Assembly: GCA_014192425.1 (NCBI GenBank)
Contig: BJHK01000002.1
Span: 218,076-282,075 of the forward strand
Reading direction: 5' to 3'
From: Planctomycetia bacterium
GTDB lineage: Bacteria > Planctomycetota > Planctomycetia > Pirellulales > UBA1268
DNA: 64,000 nucleotides
How positions within the stretch are numbered: the stretch's first letter is position 1; every line of letters begins with the position of its first letter. Shown here piece by piece: positions 54,557 to 61,037 of this stretch. A program made the position numbers and the translations under genes. Under the pieces are notes generated by a model. That model worked only from the letters and a program-made list of their open reading frames with translations, searched no databases and was not told the DNA's origin.

Positions 54557-56784
54557 AAGGACTCAGTGCCGCCGACCGGCGTCGGGCCGCCTGGGCGATC
54601 GCCCGGCGCGACCTGCTGGAGTTCGTCCGCGACCGGCGCACGCTGATCATCACGCTGCTGATGCCGATGGTGATGTATCCGGTGCTCGCGCTGTCCAGCA
54701 TGCTCGGCGTCCGCGGTGCACTCTCCGACATCGACACCCGCCAGTCGCAGGGCACGCTCCGCATCCTGCTCGTGGGCGCGGACGCGGAGGCGTTCGCCGC
54801 ACGGCTGCGGGCGATCGCAGTCGACCCGGGCCGCATCGGCCGCGACGACTGGCCGGCGAAGCTCGACCTCGAGGTGGTGGGGCCGAATCTCGACACGGCC
54901 GAACGCGTGGCCGCGCTCCAGGCATCGTCCGCCGACCTGCTCATCGAGATTCCCGCCGCTGCCTGCGCCACGCTCGACGGCGACGGCACGCTGCGGCTCG
55001 TCCCGCAGCCGGCGCCGAACCGTGCGTTCGACCGGATCAAGCGGCTCCACTTCGCGGCCGTGGTCCGCAGCATCGCCGAGGATGCCCGGCAGCGCAGGAT
55101 GCGCGCCGCCGGCCTGCCGGTCACGACGCTCGTGCCGCTGCAGGCGGAGTTTTCCGAGCCGCTCGAGCCGCCGGTTCGGCAGGCGACGCGGGAGATGTTC
55201 CCGATCATCGCCGGCGCCGTGCTCATGCTGCTCGCGCTGCTCACCGCCACCGGGGCGTTCTACCCGGCGATCGACGCCATCGCCGGAGAGAAGGAACGCG
55301 GTACGGTCGAGACCCTCCTCATCGCTCCCTGCGGCGTGGACGACATCGTCCGCGGCAAGTTCCTCGCGGTCTGCGCGGTGACGCTTGCCACCCTGCTGAT
55401 GAACGCCGTGTCGATCGCCCTCACGGCCAGCGTCCTCCTCCGGCAGCTGCCGGCCGAACAGCGAATGGTCATCGGACCCGGCAGGTTGGCGCTGGCCGTG
55501 GCCGTGGCCGGCGGCGCCTTCGTCGGCCTGGCCGCGGTGGCGGCGGCCCTGAGCCTCGCCGTCACCGCGGCGGCGAAGAGCGTCAAGGAGGCGCAGAACA
55601 CGCTCACGCCGGTCATCCTCCTCGTCAGCGGCCTGGCAGGGGCGGCGCTGCTTCCCTGGCAGGAGGCGCCGCGCCTGCTCGCCGCCGTTCCCTTCGCAGG
55701 ACAGATCGCCGTCGCCAAGGCGGCCGTCGAGCCGCAGCGGGCACCGGGCCTGGTGCTGGAAATGCTCGGGCTGTCGCTCCTCTCCTCGGCTGCGCTGACC
55801 TGGATCCTGCTCCGGGCCACCGCCATGACGCTCGGCGACGAAGACCTGCTGTTTCGCGGGCCCGACACGGCCTCCGGCCCGCTCAGCCGCCCCCCGCGCC
55901 GGCCGCGCCCCTCCGTCTTGCAGGCCGTGGCCTGCGTCGCGGTCGGCGTCGCCCTCATCTGGTACGCGCAGGGCTTGGCCGGCGACAACCTCGCCGTCGC
56001 CATTCCGGTGCAGCAGGTCGTCACGCTGCTCGCGCCGCTCGTCGCGTTCACATGGTGGCAGCGGATCGCGGCCGTGCCGACGTTCGCGTTGCGGCTGCCC
56101 GCCACCGGGGGCGCGGTGCGGTCACTCCCCTGCCTGGCCGGCGCCGCTCTGGCCGGCGCGGGACTGTTCGCGACCGGGGCGATCGCCTTTCTCGCGATCC
56201 GCGGCACCGAGGCATCGCCCGAGGCGCGGCACCTCGCGGAACGGCTGCTGGGACTGTTTCGCGGCCGGTCGTGGTGGGTCGGCTGGATGCTCATCGCCCT
56301 CGTGCCGGCGATCTGCGAGGAGCTGTTCTTCCGCGGCTTCGTGCTGGCTGGCTTCGCCGGTGATCGGCCGGGCCGCGGTCGGGCCGTGGCGGCAGCGTGC
56401 GGGCAGGCGGCCTGCTTCGCCGCCTTCCATCTCCTCCCCGAGCGGATGCCGCAGACCTTCGCGCTCGGCCTCCTGCTCGGCTGGATGGTGCTGCGCACTG
56501 GCAGCCTGCTTCCCGCCATCGTCGGCCACTGCGCGCACAACTCGGTGCCCGTGCTGCTCCTGGCCCTCGCCGACGACGAGGCCGTGACGAGCGGCGCCGG
56601 CGTGCCGCCCGGCCTGCTCCGACCGGAGATCGTGGCCGGGGCGGCGGCGGCGCTGGCCTGCGGCGTGGCCGGCTTCCTGGCGACGAGCCGGTCCCGACCG
56701 GAGCCCGATGGCGATCAGTACCAGGCGCCGGCGCGGACGGCGAACGTGTCGGTGGGGCTGAGCCAGGGCGTGTCCGACAGGTAG
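54553..56784 (+). CDS. ABC-2 exporter permease fused to a CPBP intramembrane protease
   Basis: A 743-residue membrane protein. Residues 1 to about 420 are a NatB-like ABC-2 permease: WAIARRDLLEFVRDRRTLII at the start, an extracytoplasmic loop (about 55-215), and membrane segments around the conserved IAGEKERGTVETLLIAP (about 240). Residues about 455-720 form a CPBP protease with CEELFFRGFVLAG (EExxxR, near 588), AAFHLLPER (FxxxH) and HCAHNSVPV (HxxxN), so all active-site groups are kept. The combination is known in planctomycetes. Possibly the exporter moves a peptide or lipid processed by the protease. The 3' end overlaps the convergent gene by 70 bases. Confidence 0.87.
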   Translation: MKGLSAADRRRAAWAIARRDLLEFVRDRRTLIITLLMPMVMYPVLALSSMLGVRGALSDIDTRQSQGTLRILLVGADAEAFAARLRAIAVDPGRIGRDDWPAKLDLEVVGPNLDTAERVAALQASSADLLIEIPAAACATLDGDGTLRLVPQPAPNRAFDRIKRLHFAAVVRSIAEDARQRRMRAAGLPVTTLVPLQAEFSEPLEPPVRQATREMFPIIAGAVLMLLALLTATGAFYPAIDAIAGEKERGTVETLLIAPCGVDDIVRGKFLAVCAVTLATLLMNAVSIALTASVLLRQLPAEQRMVIGPGRLALAVAVAGGAFVGLAAVAAALSLAVTAAAKSVKEAQNTLTPVILLVSGLAGAALLPWQEAPRLLAAVPFAGQIAVAKAAVEPQRAPGLVLEMLGLSLLSSAALTWILLRATAMTLGDEDLLFRGPDTASGPLSRPPRRPRPSVLQAVACVAVGVALIWYAQGLAGDNLAVAIPVQQVVTLLAPLVAFTWWQRIAAVPTFALRLPATGGAVRSLPCLAGAALAGAGLFATGAIAFLAIRGTEASPEARHLAERLLGLFRGRSWWVGWMLIALVPAICEELFFRGFVLAGFAGDRPGRGRAVAAACGQAACFAAFHLLPERMPQTFALGLLLGWMVLRTGSLLPAIVGHCAHNSVPVLLLALADDEAVTSGAGVPPGLLRPEIVAGAAAALACGVAGFLATSRSRPEPDGDQYQAPARTANVSVGLSQGVSDR

Positions 56785-57776
56785 TACTCGACCTGCCGGC
56801 CGGTCACCCAGCCGGCCTCGACCCGCCACGACATGCCGAGGTCGGCGGGCCGCCGCTCCCAGCCCACGAGCAGCCGGTAGTCGCGAATGACGATGATCTG
56901 GTCGCGGCCGGTGTTCGATTCCATCGCCCACTGGTTGCCGCCGAACTCCGCGGCGAGGTACAGCCAGTGGCTGGCCTGCGGCCGTTCGGCGATCCGCCAT
57001 GCCAGCCGCGGCCGCGGAAAGATGAGCTCGAACCGCCGGTCGTCGGCCGGCGTCCAGAGCAGGCCGCCGGCGGGGAGGAAGTCGACGTCGTAGCGGTCGA
57101 GGTAGATGACGCCGGCGACCACGCGCAGGTTTTCGTGTGCCTCCCAGGCACCGAAGCCGTGGCCCGTGATCCGCAGGGCCTGCGATGAGTCGTTGCGGAA
57201 ATCGGCGTACCAGCCAGGCGCGACTGCGAGATCGACGCCGAACCGGTCGCCGATCTTCCGCAGCCAGCGTGCCTGTACGTAGCCGTCGTAGAGGCCAGCC
57301 GGGATGTCGCTGCCTACGGCGGGATCGGTGGCCGTGCCGCCGAACCCGGCGGTCACGATGAGCGGGGATTCGATCGTCGGCGCCGGCATGCCGAGCGTCA
57401 CCGACGTCTCCAGCACCGTCAGTCCGAGCCCGTCGGCCCCGAGCTTCGGCAGTTCGGTCGCGGTGAAGATCGCCTGCTGGAGCATCCCCGGCTTGGCGCC
57501 CGGGGGCAGCTTGCGGCCGGTGGGGGGCTCGAACTCCTGTCGCGGTTGCCCCGGCGGCGCCAGGTCGTCGGGAAGCAACGGCTCGGAGAGGTCCTGCGGG
57601 TCGCCGAGCGCCGCCAGGCGGATCCGCGGCAGGAATCCCTGCTCGACCGGCGGCAGCGGGCGGATCTCGGGGCGGACGTCGGGAAGTGCGGCGGAGGGGG
57701 CCGGCAGCGGCTCGTCCGCGGCCGCGGCTGCACACAGGACCGCTGCCACAAGGATTGGGAGCGCCCGCGTGTCCAT
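56715..57776 (-). CDS. Outer-membrane beta-barrel protein (DUF6268-like), paralogue 1
   Basis: A 353-residue exported protein with signal peptide (ending AAA-DE), a Pro-rich segment (about 25-100), and a C-terminal part made of alternating strands ending in the aromatic RAGAWY, typical of outer-membrane barrels. Conserved blocks shared with the next gene are IPAGLYDGYVQARW, GVIYLDRYDVDFLPAGGLLW, FELIFPRPRLAWRIA and EFGGNQWAMESNT. Its 3' end overlaps the convergent ABC permease gene. Function unknown; the family may form porins or scaffold proteins. Confidence 0.75.
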   Translation of the reverse strand: MDTRALPILVAAVLCAAAAADEPLPAPSAALPDVRPEIRPLPPVEQGFLPRIRLAALGDPQDLSEPLLPDDLAPPGQPRQEFEPPTGRKLPPGAKPGMLQQAIFTATELPKLGADGLGLTVLETSVTLGMPAPTIESPLIVTAGFGGTATDPAVGSDIPAGLYDGYVQARWLRKIGDRFGVDLAVAPGWYADFRNDSSQALRITGHGFGAWEAHENLRVVAGVIYLDRYDVDFLPAGGLLWTPADDRRFELIFPRPRLAWRIAERPQASHWLYLAAEFGGNQWAMESNTGRDQIIVIRDYRLLVGWERRPADLGMSWRVEAGWVTGRQVEYYLSDTPWLSPTDTFAVRAGAWY

Positions 57777-57791
57777 CGCGCGACGCTCCTG

Positions 57792-58994
57792 TCAGTAGCC
57801 GAGGCCGAGCCGGAACATCATCGTGTCGGGCAGGTCCTGATACTGCGGCGGGCCGTCCACGTAGAACAGCTGCCGGGCGAAGACGTAGCCGATCTCGAGG
57901 TTGCCGTTCAGGCCGCGCGGCCCGTTGGGCACGAACTCGGCGCCCAGGCAGATGCGGACGTCGTTGTAGTCGAACGGCGAGATGCCGTTGTAGGCCGGCG
58001 TGTTGCGCCGGAACGTCCAGGCGCCGCCGCCGTATTCGCCCGACGCGTAGCCCCACCATGTGTGGCGGCTGGTGTTGGCGAACCGGATCGACGCCTTCGG
58101 GGCGGGGAAGAAAATGTCGTATCGCTGGTTCGCGTCCGGCGTCCAGGTGAGGCCGATGGCGGGGAGGAGCTTCACGAGGTTGCGGTCGAGATAGATGATG
58201 CCCGCCTTGCCTTGCATCGTCGGGGTGAGCTGGAGCGTGCCGATCGCCCGACCCATGATGCGCCAGCTCTGCCAGACGAGGACGTCCCAGTTGGTGTAGA
58301 TCCCCACCCGGACGCCGAGTTCGGCGCCGAACAGCGGCGTGAACCGCGGGTTCCAGGCGGTGTCGAGGAAGACGTCATAGGTGCTCGACGGCAGGTCGGC
58401 GAGCATGGTCGCGCTGGTTTCCGGCCCGTCCCAGAGCTGGAGCCCGAATCCGGGCGTGATCAACAGCGGCGCGTGGTTGAGGTTCGCCGGGGAATTGTGG
58501 AAGAACGGCAGTGCGAACGTGGCGGTGGTGTCGAGCTCGTTGACACCGAGCCGCGTCCCGCTGCCGTCGCCGAGCAGGTAAGCCCAGCTCCCCCGGGCTC
58601 CCTGGTAGACGTGCATCGTCTGCGCGTAGGTTTCCTGGAGCGTGCTCCCCTGGGCGGGATAGCCGGCGGGGAACAGGGATGCGGGGGGCTGGCCCGGGGG
58701 CGGGGCAAGTCCCGGCGCGGCGGGCGAGTATCCCGGATAGCCGGGCTGACCGCTGATGGCAGACGGCGCCCAGGTGGATGGAGGCGGGCCAGCGGTCATG
58801 CCGGGAAACGGCGGCGCGCCCGGGGGCGAGTAGGGGGCCCAGCCACTGGGCGGCGGACCGACCGGAGCCTGCGCGAGCCGGTCGAGCGACGAGGCGGCCG
58901 GCGGCGGCAGCTGCACCGTCTGCGCCGCCGCGTCGCCGGCGAGGCCGACGAGCGATGCGACGAGCAGGAGCAGCGCTGAGCGTCGGACTCGCAT
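57792..58994 (-). CDS. Outer-membrane beta-barrel protein (DUF6268-like), paralogue 2
   Basis: A 400-residue relative of the next gene, 15 bases apart on the same strand. Signal peptide (about 1-24, ending AAA-QT), Pro/Gly-rich linker (about 30-115), and a barrel with LPSSTYDVFLDTAWNPRFTP, KAGIIYLDRNLVKLLPAIGL, YDIFFPAPKASIRFAN, ASGEYGGGAWTFRRN, GNLEIGYVFARQLFYVDGPP and final aromatic MFRLGLGY. Start ATG 58994. A tandem duplication gave the two genes, which have since diverged widely. Transcribed together leftwards. Confidence 0.75.
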   Translation of the reverse strand: MRVRRSALLLLVASLVGLAGDAAAQTVQLPPPAASSLDRLAQAPVGPPPSGWAPYSPPGAPPFPGMTAGPPPSTWAPSAISGQPGYPGYSPAAPGLAPPPGQPPASLFPAGYPAQGSTLQETYAQTMHVYQGARGSWAYLLGDGSGTRLGVNELDTTATFALPFFHNSPANLNHAPLLITPGFGLQLWDGPETSATMLADLPSSTYDVFLDTAWNPRFTPLFGAELGVRVGIYTNWDVLVWQSWRIMGRAIGTLQLTPTMQGKAGIIYLDRNLVKLLPAIGLTWTPDANQRYDIFFPAPKASIRFANTSRHTWWGYASGEYGGGAWTFRRNTPAYNGISPFDYNDVRICLGAEFVPNGPRGLNGNLEIGYVFARQLFYVDGPPQYQDLPDTMMFRLGLGY

Positions 58995-59336
58995 CGGGAG
59001 ATGGCTACAGATGGGCACGACCAGACCTCGGCTGCGGCCCGGGCGTGGGGCCGGTCTTTCGGGGCGTGGGGGGTACCGCGCCGCCGGCGGCAGGGTCAAG
59101 GCCGGGCGGCAGCCACGCACCGGGGAGAAAGTGCCCTGAATGCCGCCCTGACCGGCCTTTCCCAAACGACCGGCATCGGAATCGACATCGCCCTCGGAGG
59201 CATGCCGTTTGAGGAGGCGGCAATCGGGAGGGCGAGTCTGTACGAGTTTGCGGCCGGGGTATCCCTCCGCACCGCCGCGACGGTGGATCTGGCGGTCGAT
59301 GCCGCCCGCTCGTGCCCGCCGCACCATCCCGCCGCC
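58995..59336. other. Intergenic region upstream of the barrel genes
   Basis: No intact gene. A plus-strand stretch around 59135-59330 reads LSQTTGIGIDIALGGMPFEE and continues open, faintly like an STN/secretin-type helper domain, but it has no start or neighbours to support it. Otherwise nothing recognisable. Confidence 0.35.
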
Positions 59337-59640
59337 CTACGGCCGCGCGGCCGGCTCGGGACCGACGTCGAGCGCGACGAGCGTCCGGTCGTCGCGCAGA
59401 TAGAGCCGGCCACCGGCCAGGGCCGGCAGCGCCCGCAGCGTGCCCGCAAGCGGCCGCGCCCGGGCGAGAATCTCGGGGCCCTTGCCCCCGTCGCGAAACA
59501 GCACCACCTCGCCGTCGGTCTTCACGGCCGGGAACGAGCCGCCAGCATGGATCAGCGTGCAGGAGCCGAATCGATGTCGGAAGCGGATTCTGCGAACACG
59601 GCAAACACTTCGCCGTTCAACGACAGCGCAATCCGCTCCC
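59337..59640 (-). pseudogene. 3' relic of a beta-propeller (PQQ-like) gene
   Basis: The minus-strand frame ending at 59337 reads AGGSFPAVKTDGEVVLFRDG, then LRALPALAGGRLYLRDDRTLVALD, the closing blade of a PQQ-like propeller protein. The preceding blade-like piece GRERIALSLNGEVFAVFAES is in another frame (about 59640-59580), so at least one frameshift lies near 59575. No start or signal peptide exists. It directly follows the mnmG relic on the same strand. Confidence 0.6.
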
Positions 59641-59644
59641 GTCC

Positions 59645-59940
59645 CAGGTTTTCGCTCACGCGGCCGGCCTGGCCGAGCGTTCGCGGCCGGATCTTCGCGA
59701 GCTGCTCGTGGGCCTCGGCGCGGAGGTGCTGCACGCCGCCGTAGTCGAAGCCCTCGGGGATCGGCCGGCTCGCATGCCGCCGCTGCCGCTCGATCCGCTC
59801 GCGGTCGAGCGTGGTCCGGAGTTGGTCGGGCGGGCAGCAGTCGTATTCGTCGGCGTAGCCGGAGCACATGATCGCCGCATCCAGCCCGACCAGCCCTGGC
59901 TGTTGCTCCTCATGATCCGCTCCGCTCGGCCGACCCAGGG
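59645..59940 (-). pseudogene. mnmG: Decayed mnmG (gidA) fragment
   Basis: Two MnmG pieces are joined. GLDAAIMCSGYADEYDCCPP and DQLRTTLDRERIE match the family block (GLE.a.i.r.GYAvEYD..dP.qL..tLE.k.I) from the middle of the enzyme; it passes directly to ERQRRHASRPIPEGFDYGG and EQLAKIRPRTLGQAGRVSE, the C-terminal block (ieRQ...iP..fDY..v, rP.tlGQAsRi.G). The intervening roughly 180 residues and the whole FAD-binding N-terminus are absent, and upstream IMRS sequence is in another frame. MnmG modifies tRNA wobble uridines; this copy cannot. A working copy must lie elsewhere if the function is kept. Confidence 0.68.
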
Positions 59941-60016
59941 CCGGCGAAGGTGCCACGCACCGCCCCCGAACGCCTGCATCTTGCCCAGATTTGGTGGCTG
60001 TCACCTTTATCCACCT

Positions 60017-60340
60017 TTATCCGCGTGCATTGATGTAGCGACAGTTCATGAAGTCTGGCCATGCGGCCTTGAACGCTTGAAACTGTGCATCGGTGCAGGC
60101 GGGCCCGTTGTGGACGAGCAGACCCATGTCGCCGACCGCGAACGTGTGGGCGTTTGCAACGGTCAGCGTGTAGACGGTCTGCTCGCGGGAGTCCGTGGTG
60201 ACGGCAGCCACGACCGCCGTGGAGCCGTCGGCAAGCAGCAGGGTGTCGCCGGCGCGGACGTGGATCGCCGCCACCCAGCGGCCGTCCTCGGTCAATCGCG
60301 GACAGTTCGTCGGGCGACTCTCGAAAGCCGTCACGCGCAT
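60017..60340 (-). pseudogene. Orphan HINT-domain end of a polymorphic toxin, toxin lost
   Basis: The 107-residue frame contains LTEDGRWVAAIHVRAGDTLL, VYTLTVANAHTFAVGDMGLL then VHNGPACTDAQFQAFKAAWP and ends CRYINARG-stop. It is the second half of the HINT autoprotease plus the first 27 residues of the toxin from the intact locus at 61038, lying behind the immunity gene in the same direction. It lacks the HINT N-terminal Cys block and the nuclease part. This is the arrangement of a displaced toxin cassette, here without a working toxin. The stop region has a short direct repeat (acctttatcc twice, 60003-60022). Confidence 0.8.
60028..60294 (-). repeat. 267-base duplication, copy 1
   Basis: Matches 61463-61729 base for base with four differences that I count by eye (98.5 percent). 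Copy 1 carries the orphan HINT/toxin start. Sequence identity stops abruptly at both ends. Confidence 0.93.
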
Positions 60341-60428
60341 CTATAGCCGACTTGCAATCACCTTCCGTTCCTGGCGGCTCCTGCGACGCACCCAGGCAGA
60401 TGCTCTCTGCGCGGGAATGGGGCCTGCA

Positions 60429-60956
60429 TCAGTCCTCGTCCTCGTGCAGGCTATCGAGAAACTCGGTGAACGAGTTGGCGACGAAGTGACAGTTGTCCCA
60501 CATGGTGACCGGCGTTCCGTCCTCGTACGTACCGCCACCCGTACACTCCAATTCGTGATCCCAGTAATAGATGCAGCCGGTGTGCTCGCCGGACACGCAG
60601 AGGCAGATCTTGTTACCTCCGCCGTCGTCGCCTATGGGTATGAGTTCTTTTGGCATACGCGGAGTTTCCATGCGCTTATAGGTGCGAAATTGGCCAGCCA
60701 GATTCAGATTGACCGAGAGCCCTGTCTCCTTTTCCGGCTTTGTGTAAATGGCAAAAAACTCTTGAACAGCGCTGCCCGTCAGTTCAGTGCCATCGCTGTA
60801 GTCAAACCATCGTGGACTCGGCTTTCCGCCGTTGTGCTTTAGCAAAAACTCGCGGTAGTCAGCAGGCAGCAGGACTTTGTTTTCCTGTTCAAACGCCGCG
60901 ACATCGGCCTCCGTCAGTACGGGAAATCGGGGGTCGTTCCATTTGACGGTGGCCAT
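60429..60956 (-). CDS. SUKH (SMI1/KNR4) family immunity protein
   Basis: A 175-residue soluble protein placed directly after the toxin gene, with 81 bases between. SUKH landmarks: LTEADVAAFEQENKVLLPAD, YREFLLKHNGGKPSPRWFDY, then LIPIGDDGGGNKICLCVSGE and GCIYYWDHELE, ending in a helix ANSFTEFLDSLHEDED. SUKH proteins bind and block nuclease toxins of polymorphic-toxin systems, so it most likely protects the producer from the WHH nuclease upstream. AAGGA lies nine bases before its ATG 60956. G+C is lower than in the chromosomal background, as usual for such cassettes. Confidence 0.88.
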   Translation of the reverse strand: MATVKWNDPRFPVLTEADVAAFEQENKVLLPADYREFLLKHNGGKPSPRWFDYSDGTELTGSAVQEFFAIYTKPEKETGLSVNLNLAGQFRTYKRMETPRMPKELIPIGDDGGGNKICLCVSGEHTGCIYYWDHELECTGGGTYEDGTPVTMWDNCHFVANSFTEFLDSLHEDED

Positions 60957-61037
60957 GATGAGTGTCCTTGTGTTGGTTTAACCTGGGGTGAAGGAAAAGC
61001 GAACTATCCGGCAACGCGCCGGTCACGGCAAGGCGTG

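Noticed and set aside
59135..59330. STN/secretin-like fragment on the plus strand
   Set aside because: Resemblance is weak and there is no start codon context, signal peptide or downstream domain.
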